Source of the DNA: Sulfitobacter sp. W027
Lineage (GTDB): Bacteria; Pseudomonadota; Alphaproteobacteria; Rhodobacterales; Rhodobacteraceae
Assembly: GCF_025143985.1 (NCBI RefSeq)
Contig: NZ_CP083568.1
Span: forward strand, 4,539-68,538
DNA length: 64,000 nucleotides
Direction of reading: 5' to 3'
The number at the start of each line of letters is the position of its first letter. The first letter of the stretch is position 1. Positions 1 through 8,288 of the stretch are shown here, in pieces. A program made the position numbers and the translations under genes. The notes under the pieces were generated by a model. It did no database searches, was not told the origin of the DNA, and was given only the letters and a program-made list of their open reading frames with translations.

Positions 1-340
1 CTAAAGTCATAGATACCCCCCCGTCCAGAACTGCTATCGGGGGACCAGAGTCATCTTTTCGGGGGATCAGAGTCACCGTATCGGGGGTTCAGAGTCGGAG
101 AGCTTGGAAAAACCGGGGCTTACCCTTTGGTTTTAAACATTTAAACGAAGGTAGAATGTCCCTGTAACTGTATTATAACCAAATATAACTGAAAAAATTT
201 CCAAATTGCCTCAAATATGTCCCATCCTACAGACTGATACCGCCTTATTTTCTCAGAAAACTCTGACGATGTAGCATCTTTAGTTTCATGTTCGCTCTTT
301 TATGGTACGGTACCGGAAACGACGCACATTAGGAGCATTC
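1..340. other. oriV: Replication origin region (iterons and AT-rich segment)
   Basis: This gene-free stretch lies between repA, which on the circle ends just upstream and points away, and parA. It holds three 22-bp-spaced iterons at 37..97. They are followed by an AT-rich segment at about 130..250 containing two TTTAAAC elements (132..138 and 140..146), a plausible unwinding region. Iterons between a divergent RepA initiator and parAB is the usual layout of RPA-type replicons. The origin assignment is inferred from this arrangement; I recognised no DnaA box with confidence. Confidence 0.7.
37..97 (+). repeat. Three direct iterons with 22-bp period
   Basis: The core TCGGGGGAYCAGAGTCA occurs at 37..53 and 59..75. 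A variant, TCGGGGGTTCAGAGTCG, occurs at 81..97. The starts are exactly 22 bp apart, so the binding faces lie about two helical turns apart on one side. A degenerate relative (TCGGGGTTTCAGTGACA) lies at 50,159..50,175, 59 bp before the first iteron on the circle. These are probable RepA binding sites. Confidence 0.8.
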
Positions 341-1741
341 ATGCCACCCGAAACAGCGGGCCATCTGCCCCCCTATTTCCACATCGACCCCGATCAGGCC
401 AATGCAGCACTGGGTACACCGACCACCACAGAAAACTTTAAAAAGCTGGCGCATGCTTGTGACACTGGCCGACAGGATCTGCAAAACCGCGGCTTACAGG
501 GAGAAAGCGGGCGAAGCTTGCGTCGGTTCTCGACCTGGGAAATTACCCGTTACCTAATCCCCGTCGCCACAGGTCATTTTCGCCGAGTGCTCAAACAGAA
601 CCCCGATTTGCCGCAAGGGATTTCCGAAACGGCGGGCGGCGCCAAGTGGTTTACGCTTGATGAAGTTCAGCGCCTGCGTGCGCATTTCGGCAACGAGGGG
701 TCCAAAGCCAAAGAATACTTGCCCTACCGCCCTAAGGGTTTGCCCGCCAAGATGGTCGCCGTAGCCAATTTCAAAGGGGGTGTGGGCAAGACCTCGACGG
801 CGGCGCATCTGGCCATGTCCGCGGCCCTTGATGGCTATAAGGTGCTGGTGGTTGATCTGGACTCCCAAGGCTCCATGACCTCGATCTTTGGCGGTGCGGT
901 CAAGGACGAATGGCAGACAGTGTTCCCGCTAATGGCACGCCACTACGCACTACAGTTGCGTTTGGAGAACCAGCGCCGAATGGACCGCGGCGAGGGGCCT
1001 TTGCCGCTTGATGATACGCTTACCGAGGCCTTGAAGGTCGATAGCAAAAGCCTGATCCAGAGCACTCACTGGCCCAACATCGACCTCATCGGCGCGCAGC
1101 TCAACCTTTATTGGGCCGAATTCCAAGTGCCGGTCTGGCGCATGCAGGCGCGTGGTTGGAAGCTGTGGGATGCGCTGACGGATATGTTCGCAGCTGACGG
1201 CGTGCTGGACGACTACGACGTGATCTTTCTCGATACCCCCCCTGCCCTTGGCTATCTGACAATCAACGGGCTGGCCGCCGCTGACATCCTGCTGGTGCCG
1301 CTTGGGGCTTCGTTTCTGGAATTCGACAGTACCGGTCGGTTCTTTGACATGTTGCATGCCACCTTCGGCTCCATTGAGGAGGCTGAGAATATGGCAGCCC
1401 GAGCCCTGGGGCGCGAGGGGCTTAATTTCGAATGGGACGCGGTGCGCGCGGTGGTCACTCGGTATGATGGCGCGCAGCAGGCAGAACTTGCTGCATTAAT
1501 GCAAAGCTATCTTGGCACCGCTCTCTCGCCGCATCGACAGGATTTCACCGCGCTGATCGGACAGGCTGGCGAACAGGTACAGGGCATTTACGAAGCCGAC
1601 TACCGTGATTTTAACCGTGAGACCTATGTACGCGGTCGTGAAACGTTTGATGCGACCTACGCCGCATTCAAACAGTTGCTGATCGGAGCCTGGAGGCGAG
1701 ACGAACTGGCTTCCAGAGACACCGGTGCGCAGGTTGTTTAA
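341..1741 (+). CDS. parA: ParA-family plasmid partitioning ATPase
   Basis: This is the ATPase of the plasmid segregation system; it binds DNA non-specifically and is stimulated by ParB at the centromere. The 466-residue protein carries a deviant Walker A motif, KGGVGKTST, at about residues 145..153 and a later LDTPPALG Walker B region. Before the ATPase domain is a winged-helix-like segment containing WEITRYLIPVATGHFRRVL, typical of long plasmid ParA/RepA proteins that repress their own promoter. I chose ATG 341 because AGGAG lies six bases upstream; an in-frame ATG at 302 has no comparable site. It is followed 76 bp later by parB on the same strand. A second reading is present at 50,522..51,922. 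Confidence 0.93.
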   Translation: MPPETAGHLPPYFHIDPDQANAALGTPTTTENFKKLAHACDTGRQDLQNRGLQGESGRSLRRFSTWEITRYLIPVATGHFRRVLKQNPDLPQGISETAGGAKWFTLDEVQRLRAHFGNEGSKAKEYLPYRPKGLPAKMVAVANFKGGVGKTSTAAHLAMSAALDGYKVLVVDLDSQGSMTSIFGGAVKDEWQTVFPLMARHYALQLRLENQRRMDRGEGPLPLDDTLTEALKVDSKSLIQSTHWPNIDLIGAQLNLYWAEFQVPVWRMQARGWKLWDALTDMFAADGVLDDYDVIFLDTPPALGYLTINGLAAADILLVPLGASFLEFDSTGRFFDMLHATFGSIEEAENMAARALGREGLNFEWDAVRAVVTRYDGAQQAELAALMQSYLGTALSPHRQDFTALIGQAGEQVQGIYEADYRDFNRETYVRGRETFDATYAAFKQLLIGAWRRDELASRDTGAQVV

Positions 1742-1766
1742 TGACCATGCGGACCTTTTGCCGAAT

Positions 1767-1774
1767 GTTTAAAC
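1767..1774. repeat. GTTTAAAC palindrome between parA and parB
   Basis: An 8-bp perfect palindrome, GTTTAAAC, sits in the parA-parB gap. The TTTAAAC half appears twice in the leader before parA (132..138, 140..146). It could be an autoregulatory site of ParA or a chance AT-rich element; the evidence is only the recurrence within the partition locus. Confidence 0.3.
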
Positions 1775-1817
1775 CTCACGCCGATCCTCGCCCGGCCCCC
1801 GCAACAGGAGACGCCCC

Positions 1818-2831
1818 ATGGCCAAACGCAAACGCTTGACCCCCGCCAACCCCGATTTCTTGAATCCTGATTTCTCCGTGAGGGCGCCTGAGACGAAATC
1901 CATGGCGCCCTTGGGGGGTATGCGCGCCCCAATCGCGGACGTCGCTTCTGAAGCCTCGGCCACAGCTGCTTTGCAGGAAGTAAGCCGCGAACTGCATGAG
2001 GCGCGCGCGCAGGGTCGGATGATCGCCGCCCTGCCGCTGTCTGCGATCCGGCTTGATCACTTGGTGCGCGACCGGATCGCACATGATGACGATGATATGG
2101 CGGCCCTCGTTAGCTCTCTGCGCGACCGCGGCCAGCAAACCCCGATCGAGGTCGTGGCGCTGGCAGAGGGTGGTTACGGCCTGATCTCAGGGTGGCGGCG
2201 CTGCACGGCGCTGATGCAACTTCATGCGGAAGGTCACGGCGACGGCACTGTGCTTGCGATTGAGCGCCGGCCCAATGATGCCTCGGATGCCTATATCGCG
2301 ATGGTCGAGGAAAACGAGATCCGCGTGGGTCTAAGCTACTTTGAGCGTGCCCGTATCGCCGCTAAGGCCGTGGAACAGGGTGTGTTCGACACTGAAAAAA
2401 GGGCATTGCTGAATCTTTTCGGAACGGCCTCCCGCGCCAAGCGATCCAAGATCAGATCCTTCCTGACGATTGTCGGTGCCCTTGATGGCGCCCTTCGTTT
2501 TCCGCAGTCCATTGGAGAGCGTTTAGGCCTGCAACTCTCAAGCGCATTAGAGCGTGACACGGATCTGGGGGCGCGTCTACGGGCTGAACTTCAGGACGGG
2601 CGGGTGGAAACGCCAGAGGATGAGATGCAGCTTCTGACGCAGGGGCTCGCAGTAGAATCAGACTCTAAAGACCGCAAAAATACAACTGCCCTGCCAGCGT
2701 ATTCCGAGCGGGACCTACGCGACGGCCTGCATGTGCGCGTGTACAAATCAGACGGTCGGATCGAGCTGAGTGGCCCTGCCCTTACACCTGAATTGCGCGC
2801 CCGTCTGTTGCGATGGCTTGAGAGTTCTTAA
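1818..2831 (+). CDS. parB: ParB-family centromere-binding protein
   Basis: This is the DNA-binding partner of ParA, which recognises parS and loads the partition complex. The 337-residue protein has the ParB N-terminal nucleotide-binding fold, including DDDDMAALVSSLRDRGQQTP and a GYGLISGWRRCTAL stretch corresponding to the GERR region of ParB. A central helix-turn-helix segment follows around FGTASRAKRSKIRSFL. The start at 1818 is supported by AGGAG at 1806..1810. It is the second gene of the parAB operon and is closed by a strong hairpin immediately after its stop. Two identical 24-bp palindromes nearby (2869..2892 and 3956..3979) are candidate binding sites. Confidence 0.92.
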   Translation: MAKRKRLTPANPDFLNPDFSVRAPETKSMAPLGGMRAPIADVASEASATAALQEVSRELHEARAQGRMIAALPLSAIRLDHLVRDRIAHDDDDMAALVSSLRDRGQQTPIEVVALAEGGYGLISGWRRCTALMQLHAEGHGDGTVLAIERRPNDASDAYIAMVEENEIRVGLSYFERARIAAKAVEQGVFDTEKRALLNLFGTASRAKRSKIRSFLTIVGALDGALRFPQSIGERLGLQLSSALERDTDLGARLRAELQDGRVETPEDEMQLLTQGLAVESDSKDRKNTTALPAYSERDLRDGLHVRVYKSDGRIELSGPALTPELRARLLRWLESS

Positions 2832-2832
2832 C

Positions 2833-2868
2833 AAAACAGGCTCTATCCGTCAGGATAGAGCCTGTTTT
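2833..2868. terminator. Bidirectional terminator between parB and rmlA
   Basis: The 16-bp arms at 2833..2848 (AAAACAGGCTCTATCC) and 2853..2868 are perfectly complementary around the loop GTCA. The stem ends in A4/T4, so it gives a T-run in both directions. It separates the convergent parB and rmlA genes and can stop both transcripts. Confidence 0.9.
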
Positions 2869-2892
2869 AAATGTTTCGCGCGCGAAACATTT
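2869..2892. promoter_or_regulatory. parS: Candidate parS centromere palindrome, intergenic copy
   Basis: This is a 24-bp perfect palindrome with half-site AAATGTTTCGCG. It abuts the parB terminator, and an identical copy lies at 3956..3979. The core GTTTCGCGCGCGAAAC has the size and symmetry of ParB-type parS sites. Its role is inferred from symmetry, repetition and closeness to parAB. Confidence 0.72.
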
Positions 2893-2894
2893 CT

Positions 2895-3782
2895 CTATTT
2901 CAGCAAAGATGCCAAGTAGGTACCGTAAGTATTCTTAGCGTATCTTTCAGCCAGCTCAGCCAGTTCGGAGCGGCTGATCCAACCCTTCGAAAACCCGATC
3001 TCTTCGGGGCAACCCACCTGCATACCTTGACGGCTTGATAGAGTTCTTACGAAGTTGCTCGCGTCAAGAAGGCTTGCGTGGGTGCCCGTATCGAGCCACG
3101 CATACCCTCGGCCCATTTGCTGCACTGTTAGGCTGCCATCATGCAAATAGCTTTCCAGCAAAGCGGTGATCTCCAGCTCGCCGCGCGCGGAGGGTTGGAC
3201 CTTGCGTGCGCGTGCAGGCGCCGTACCGTCGAGGAAGTAGAGTCCAGTGACCGCGTAATTCGATGGTGGTACTTCCGGTTTTTCGATGATCGAACGCACC
3301 GTGCCATCGGGAGCGAAATCAACCACTCCATAGCGTTCCGGATCATGCACGCGGTACCCAAATACGGTCCCGCCTTCCTGCTTATTGTCTGCCTCGGCCA
3401 ATTGCTCGGGCAGCCCATGGCCAAAGAAAATATTGTCGCCCAGAACCATCGCGCTTGATGCCCCGTCTAGAAATTCTTCAGCTAGGATATAGGCCTGCGC
3501 CAGCCCATCAGGTGAGGGTTGTTGGATGTATGTGATCTGCAGTCCCCACTGGCTGCCGTCTCCCAGCGTGCGCTGGAATTGGTCTTGATCCTGTGGCGTG
3601 GTGATCACAGCAATCTCGCGGATACCCGCGAGCATCAGGACCGACAAAGGATAATAGACCATCGGCTTGTCATAGATCGGCAAAAGCTGCTTGGAAACGC
3701 CGACGGTGATCGGGTACAGCCGCGTGCCCGACCCGCCAGCCAGAATGATGCCCTTGCGCGCCTTCGTGCTTTGGTCCGTCAT
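2895..3782 (-). CDS. rmlA: Glucose-1-phosphate thymidylyltransferase
   Basis: RmlA makes dTDP-glucose from glucose 1-phosphate and dTTP, the first step to dTDP-L-rhamnose, in the cytoplasm. The 295-residue protein has the nucleotidyltransferase signature LAGGSGTRLYP near residues 14..24, then SKQLLPIYDKPMVYYPL and VLGDNIFFGHG, at the usual family length. The start at 3782 is set by an ATGA overlap with the stop of rmlD; the reading frame extends upstream only through a TTG. It is the last gene of the rmlC-B-D-A operon and is convergent with parB. Confidence 0.96.
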   Translation of the reverse strand: MTDQSTKARKGIILAGGSGTRLYPITVGVSKQLLPIYDKPMVYYPLSVLMLAGIREIAVITTPQDQDQFQRTLGDGSQWGLQITYIQQPSPDGLAQAYILAEEFLDGASSAMVLGDNIFFGHGLPEQLAEADNKQEGGTVFGYRVHDPERYGVVDFAPDGTVRSIIEKPEVPPSNYAVTGLYFLDGTAPARARKVQPSARGELEITALLESYLHDGSLTVQQMGRGYAWLDTGTHASLLDASNFVRTLSSRQGMQVGCPEEIGFSKGWISRSELAELAERYAKNTYGTYLASLLK

Positions 3783-4618
3783 AATAATAACTTTCTTACA
3801 ATCTGTGCCAAATTGGCTTTCCAAATTGGGGGGGATATCCCGAAGTCAGACTCTAACGCTGAGCAGTCGAGCCTTGAGTTAAGGGGACGTGTGGCCGGTG
3901 TCGGGTAGTCGCATGTGGGGATTCCAGTCACGTCAACCTTCCGCCCCGCCGCAGCAAATGTTTCGCGCGCGAAACATTTCCAACTCGTGGATGGCGTGCC
4001 AGCGTAGTGATAGGTGCCGCCGCTTTGGCCTGTGCGCATTGCCCGCGCCATATCTAGCAAAGCCGCTGCGATGCCGGCTGCGGGGGTCGGGCCACCGATT
4101 TGGTCATCGACCACACTCAATGCGTCGCGTGTCTCTGACAGGCGGAGCATCGTTTTGACGAAGTTGTTGCCATGGGCCGAGAACACCCAAGACGTGCGTA
4201 GGATCGCATATGCCCCGCCGGCCTCGCGCACCGCCTCTTCGCCCGCAGCCTTGGTGCGCCCATAAACACTCAGGGGGGCGATCGGGTCATTGACCTGCCA
4301 CGGGTCTGTGCCACTGCCGTCAAATACATAGTCGGTCGAGACATGTAGGAACGGAATACCCAGATCCGCGCAGGCCTGCGCCATGGCGGCGGGGGCCTGC
4401 GCGTTGATCATCTGGGCAAGGTCGGGCTCCTCCTCGGCGCGGTCTACGGCGGTGTAGGCTGCCGCATTAATCACCACATCGGGGCGGTGCTCTCTGATCG
4501 CGGCTGCACAGGACGCCGGATCGCTCAGATCGGCAGCGTGACGGTCCAGAGCTGTGACATCGGCTTGCAATTGAAGCTCAGTGGCGATTTGGCCGGTCTT
4601 GCCAAAAACGAGGATCAT
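3779..4618 (-). CDS. rmlD: dTDP-4-dehydrorhamnose reductase
   Basis: RmlD catalyses the last step of dTDP-L-rhamnose synthesis, the NAD(P)H-dependent reduction of dTDP-4-keto-L-rhamnose. The 279-residue protein has an N-terminal dinucleotide-binding motif GKTGQIA at residues 5..11, the family motif STDYVFDG and the YGRTK active-site segment (YxxxK). The ATG at 4618 overlaps the rmlB stop by ATGA, and its own stop overlaps the rmlA start in the same way. Unusually, codons for KCFARETF near the C-terminus contain a perfect copy of the candidate parS palindrome (3956..3979), so coding and centromere functions may share these bases. Confidence 0.95.
   Translation of the reverse strand: MILVFGKTGQIATELQLQADVTALDRHAADLSDPASCAAAIREHRPDVVINAAAYTAVDRAEEEPDLAQMINAQAPAAMAQACADLGIPFLHVSTDYVFDGSGTDPWQVNDPIAPLSVYGRTKAAGEEAVREAGGAYAILRTSWVFSAHGNNFVKTMLRLSETRDALSVVDDQIGGPTPAAGIAAALLDMARAMRTGQSGGTYHYAGTPSTSWKCFARETFAAAGRKVDVTGIPTCDYPTPATRPLNSRLDCSALESDFGISPPIWKANLAQIVRKLLL
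3956..3979. promoter_or_regulatory. parS: Candidate parS palindrome inside rmlD
   Basis: This 24-bp perfect palindrome is identical to the one at 2869..2892, lies 1,087 bp away from it, and sits entirely within the rmlD reading frame. An exact second copy of a 24-bp palindrome is very unlikely by chance. A shorter 13-base match, TGTTTCGCGCGCG, is at 6958..6970 but lacks the other arm. Confidence 0.65.
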
Positions 4619-5658
4619 CCGGTCTTCCCCAGACGCTCGCCCACGCCATCGCGGGCCTGTAGCGCGCGCCACCAAGTTTCATTATCCAGATACCATTGCA
4701 CGGTTAGGGCAAGGCCTTCCTCGACGGTAACGGAAGGATGCCAACCCAGCTCGGTGTTCATGCGGGCAGGGTCGATAGCATAACGCGCATCATGGCCGGG
4801 GCGGTCGGCGACGAAGGTGATTAGGTCCGCATAGGTGCCACTGTCGCGGGGGCGCTTTTCATCCAGGATCCCACAGATCGTTTTAACCAGCTTCAAATTG
4901 GTGCGCTCATTCTCACCCCCGATGTTATAGGATCGGCCCAGCTTGCCTTTCTCCAGCACGCATAAAAGCGCGTCGGCGTGATCCTCGACATAGAGCCAAT
5001 CGCGGATGTTAGCGCCGTCGCCGTAGATCGGTAACGGCTTGCCCGCCAGCGCGTTCAGGATCACCACGGGGACCAGTTTTTCAGGGAAATGGTAGGGCCC
5101 GTAGTTGTTAGAGCAATTGGTCAGGACCACGGGAAGCCCGTAGGTTTCGGCCCAAGCGCGCACCAAGTGGTCGCTTGCGGCTTTAGATGCGGAGTAGGGG
5201 CTGCGGGGATCGTAGGGGGTGTCTTCGGTGAACATGCCTGCGGGGCCCAGCGACCCGAAAACCTCATCCGTCGAAATGTGGTGAAAGCGGAATGTGTTGG
5301 GCCGGCCCTGCGCGGTCCAGTAGGCGCGCGCGGCTTCCAGCATGTGATAGGTGCCGGTGATGTTAGTTTCGATGAAATTACCCGGCCCATCAATCGAGCG
5401 GTCGACGTGGCTTTCGGCTGCCAGATGCATGATTGCATCGGGTTTGTGGGTCTTTAAAATGCGGTCCAGCGCGGCACGATCCCGGATGTCGGCATGCTCA
5501 AACGTATAAAGAGGGCTGTTGGCCACCTCGGCCACGTTATCAAGGCAGGCGGCATAGGTCAGAGCATCGAGATTGACCACCCGATGCCCCCGCGCCACAG
5601 CAAGCCGCACAACTGCCGATCCGATGAAGCCAGCACCGCCGGTTACGAGAATTTTCAT
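4615..5658 (-). CDS. rmlB: dTDP-glucose 4,6-dehydratase
   Basis: RmlB converts dTDP-glucose to dTDP-4-keto-6-deoxyglucose, the second step of the rhamnose pathway. The 347-residue protein is of normal family length and is an extended short-chain dehydrogenase. It has GGAGFIG at residues 7..13 for NAD binding, [12 protein letters not shown] and [11 protein letters not shown] with the catalytic Tyr and Lys. The ATG at 5658 overlaps the rmlC stop by ATGA and its stop overlaps rmlD likewise, so translation of the operon is probably coupled. Confidence 0.96.
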   Translation of the reverse strand: MKILVTGGAGFIGSAVVRLAVARGHRVVNLDALTYAACLDNVAEVANSPLYTFEHADIRDRAALDRILKTHKPDAIMHLAAESHVDRSIDGPGNFIETNITGTYHMLEAARAYWTAQGRPNTFRFHHISTDEVFGSLGPAGMFTEDTPYDPRSPYSASKAASDHLVRAWAETYGLPVVLTNCSNNYGPYHFPEKLVPVVILNALAGKPLPIYGDGANIRDWLYVEDHADALLCVLEKGKLGRSYNIGGENERTNLKLVKTICGILDEKRPRDSGTYADLITFVADRPGHDARYAIDPARMNTELGWHPSVTVEEGLALTVQWYLDNETWWRALQARDGVGERLGKTG

Positions 5659-6227
5659 GTGTCCTGGCCTTCGAAGCTGAATGGTGTGTCGATATCCGCC
5701 AGCCGGGGCGCTTGAGCATCCTTTGCCGAAAGCCGTGGCGCGTCTTCGCCCAATCCCCAGTCGATCCCGATATCAGGATCATCATAGCGCACGGCAGCAT
5801 CGCAGTCAGGGGCATAGTAATCGGTGCATTTGTAGATAATCTCAGTGTCGGGTGCACGGGTCACAAACCCATGCAGGAAACCCGCAGGGATCAGCAGTTG
5901 CTTACCGTTCTGCGCCGAAAGCTCGACGCCGACCCATTGAGCATATGTCGGGCTGCCGCGGCGGATGTCGACGGCCACGTCCAAAAGTGCCCCACGCCCG
6001 CACCGTACCAACTTGGCCTGTGCATGGGGGGGCTTTTGGAAATGCAGGCCCCGCACTGTGCCCGCCGCCTCACTGAGGGAATGGTTGTCCTGCACGAAGT
6101 CATAATGTAGACCAGCTTGCTCCATCCGCGCCTTATTCCAGCTTTCGGAAAAAAAGCCGCGGGCATCTCCATGGCGGGCCGGGGTCAAAACAACGACCCC
6201 CGGCAATGCTGTTTCTTCGATCTTCAT
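5655..6227 (-). CDS. rmlC: dTDP-4-dehydrorhamnose 3,5-epimerase
   Basis: RmlC epimerises C3 and C5 of dTDP-4-keto-6-deoxyglucose. The 190-residue protein is a one-domain cupin with the family motifs [21 protein letters not shown] and PAGFLHGF, which place the catalytic His in RGLHF. The start at 6227 is preceded by AAGGA about eight bases upstream; the longer frame to 6287 would run into the divergent promoter region. It is the first gene of the minus-strand rhamnose operon, whose promoter should lie within 6228..6379, shared with the divergent GT2 gene. Confidence 0.95.
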   Translation of the reverse strand: MKIEETALPGVVVLTPARHGDARGFFSESWNKARMEQAGLHYDFVQDNHSLSEAAGTVRGLHFQKPPHAQAKLVRCGRGALLDVAVDIRRGSPTYAQWVGVELSAQNGKQLLIPAGFLHGFVTRAPDTEIIYKCTDYYAPDCDAAVRYDDPDIGIDWGLGEDAPRLSAKDAQAPRLADIDTPFSFEGQDT

Positions 6228-6379
6228 CGGGAAATTCCTTGAACCTGAAAACCTGGACCTTCTTGCCAGATTGGGGTCAGAAAGCAACCCGAAGTGCCGG
6301 GAGCGGCCTGCGGTGTTTGACTTGGCGGAAGAACTATGACCAGAGCCACACGGAGTTTCAGGCTGGAGATATACTTAGG

Positions 6380-7387
6380 ATGCAAACCACGCTGCCGCCC
6401 CTGTCACAGCGCCTTGTAGCAGTTGTCGTGACGTACAATCGGCTGGACCAGCTTCGTCTGACCGTGGCGCGTCTGTTGGCGGCGACCTCAGAAGGGCTAG
6501 ATCGTATCATTGTGATCGATAACGCCAGTACGGATGGGACGGCTGGCTGGCTGGCGGCCCAGAATGATCCGCATCTGGTGGTGCAGCGCTGTGCGGTGAA
6601 TGGCGGCGGAGCAGGCGGGTTTGAGGCAGGGATGCGCTTTGCCGTAGATACCTTTAATCCTGAGTGGATCCTGGTCATGGACGACGATGCGCGCCCTGCG
6701 CCGGGGGCCGTAGCGGCCTTTTTGGATGCTGACCGCAGCAGTGCGATGGCGTGGTCGGCGGCAGTCTACCATCCTGACGGGCGGATTTGTGATATGAATC
6801 GCCCCACGCTTAATCCTTTCTGGCACCGCGGCATGGTCTGGCGCACGCTAAAGGGCGCACTACGGGGACGCGGACGGGCCGGGTTTCACCTAAATCCCGC
6901 CGATTACGAGGGCAGTGATTTCAGGGCCGTCGACAGCGGATCCTTTGTCGGGCTGTTTGTTTCGCGCGCGGCGATCAAGACAGTGGGGTATCCAGATGGG
7001 TCGCTGTTCATCTACGGCGATGATGTGCTCTATTCGCTGGCTATGAGACAAGCAGGGGGCACGATCCTGTTTGATCCCGCCATTCGGTTCGAACATGATT
7101 TTACCACCATTTCAGGCGCTGATCAGCGTTTCCGTCCTCTTTGGAAATCCTATTATCATTACCGTAATCTGCTGATGGTCTATCGCCTGGCTGCTGGTCC
7201 GTGGTTCTGGCTGGTGCTGCTGATGATGATGGTGAAATGGGCGCTCAAGGCCCGGTTCCACTCGGGAGAACGGGGACGCTACCTGATGCTGCTGGGCCGC
7301 GCGATCCGCGACGGGCTGCTGCGGCGCACTCAGATCCCTCACGCCCGCGTGTTGGCATGGGCCAATCCAGCGTCTTCGCGCCCCTAA
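6380..7387 (+). CDS. GT2-family glycosyltransferase, rhamnosyl/galactofuranosyl-transferase type
   Basis: This is an inverting, cytoplasmic GT-A glycosyltransferase of about 335 residues. It shows VVVTYNRLDQL near the start, IDNASTDGT, the metal-binding DDDARP, and then FIYGDDVLYSLAMRQAG and FEHDF. This layout is seen in rhamnosyl- and galactofuranosyltransferases. A hydrophobic segment, WFWLVLLMMMVKWAL, near the C-terminus may hold it at the membrane. I chose ATG 6380 because the GT fold starts just after it; the open frame reaches back to 6206, over the start of rmlC. It is divergent from the rml operon, fitting use of dTDP-rhamnose. The acceptor is unknown. Confidence 0.85.
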   Translation: MQTTLPPLSQRLVAVVVTYNRLDQLRLTVARLLAATSEGLDRIIVIDNASTDGTAGWLAAQNDPHLVVQRCAVNGGGAGGFEAGMRFAVDTFNPEWILVMDDDARPAPGAVAAFLDADRSSAMAWSAAVYHPDGRICDMNRPTLNPFWHRGMVWRTLKGALRGRGRAGFHLNPADYEGSDFRAVDSGSFVGLFVSRAAIKTVGYPDGSLFIYGDDVLYSLAMRQAGGTILFDPAIRFEHDFTTISGADQRFRPLWKSYYHYRNLLMVYRLAAGPWFWLVLLMMMVKWALKARFHSGERGRYLMLLGRAIRDGLLRRTQIPHARVLAWANPASSRP

Positions 7388-7393
7388 TTGCGG

Positions 7394-8206
7394 CTACCGG
7401 TTGAGAATGACACGGTGATACCTGCCCATCAAGACGACCCCTAGAAACCCACAGACTCCCGCAAACAGCAGCACATAACTGATGCTGACATAGGAGGCTT
7501 CATAGCTGCTGTAGAAACCGCGCCGCATCAATCCCGTGACATGCATGATCGGATTGTACCACAAGATATCCTGTAGCGCGCGTGGCATGCTTTCGTAAAG
7601 AAAAAGAACGCCTGAGATCAAGAACATGGGTCGCATGAGGATGCTCCAGATCTGCATCCAGATGTTGAAGAGCCCGAACAGGACACAATTCAGAAGACCC
7701 ACGCCTAACCCCACCGCAGCGGCCAGGCAAATTGATTGAACAATTGCGCCAACGTCCAGGATGATACGGCTATCGATGGTCAGAACCAGTCCCGTCAGGA
7801 TGATGATGATCACGAGGGTTTCGGTCAGAACGCCCAGGATAAACCGCGCCAGAACGGCATCCACCCAGGTCACGGCGGGATAGAAGAGCAGGGCGCGCGA
7901 AAAGTTGATGCATCGCCCCACCGCAGAACCGAGGTTGTTGTACATCCCGAACGGCAGGAAGCCCGTTGCGAAAAACAACAGGAAACTGGTTCCCAATGGC
8001 GGTGTGCGCACCAGAAGAGAAAATCCGAAACCCAAGACAGCGATGCCGCCCAGCGGCTCCAACACGGCCCAAGCATAGCCCCCCGGGGAGCGCCCGTAGC
8101 GCGTGGCCATTTCGCGCAGGATCAAGGCCGAGACGGCTCTGAACGTCGCAAAGCTTCGATTTGCACCATGCGCGACGGGACTAACCTGGGCAGAGGGACG
8201 CGACAT
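7394..8206 (-). CDS. ABC-2 polysaccharide export permease (KpsM/Wzm family)
   Basis: This is the inner-membrane permease of an ABC polysaccharide exporter, about 270 residues long. It has several hydrophobic segments (for example around LEPLGGIAVLGFGFSLLV, LFFATGFLPFGMYNNL, ETLVIIIILTGLVL and VSISYVLLFAGVCGFLGVVL) and the family-typical RYGRSPGGYAWAVLEP region near the N-terminus. ATG 8206 has GGAG ten bases upstream; the longer frame begins with TTG. It is transcribed against the flanking GT2 and export genes, an unusual split of an exporter normally found in one operon. Its ATPase partner is at 9518. Confidence 0.9.
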   Translation of the reverse strand: MSRPSAQVSPVAHGANRSFATFRAVSALILREMATRYGRSPGGYAWAVLEPLGGIAVLGFGFSLLVRTPPLGTSFLLFFATGFLPFGMYNNLGSAVGRCINFSRALLFYPAVTWVDAVLARFILGVLTETLVIIIILTGLVLTIDSRIILDVGAIVQSICLAAAVGLGVGLLNCVLFGLFNIWMQIWSILMRPMFLISGVLFLYESMPRALQDILWYNPIMHVTGLMRRGFYSSYEASYVSISYVLLFAGVCGFLGVVLMGRYHRVILNR

Positions 8207-8288
8207 TACGGTTTGCTCCAGTGCTGGCAATACCGGGATCAGTATGTAAAAGATTCCTTAGAAGTTCAAACCATCTTCCGGAAGCAAA

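Noticed and set aside
6958-6970. Third parS-like site in the GT2 gene
   Set aside because: Only one arm and the centre match (TGTTTCGCGCGCG); the second arm is absent, so it is noted but not called.
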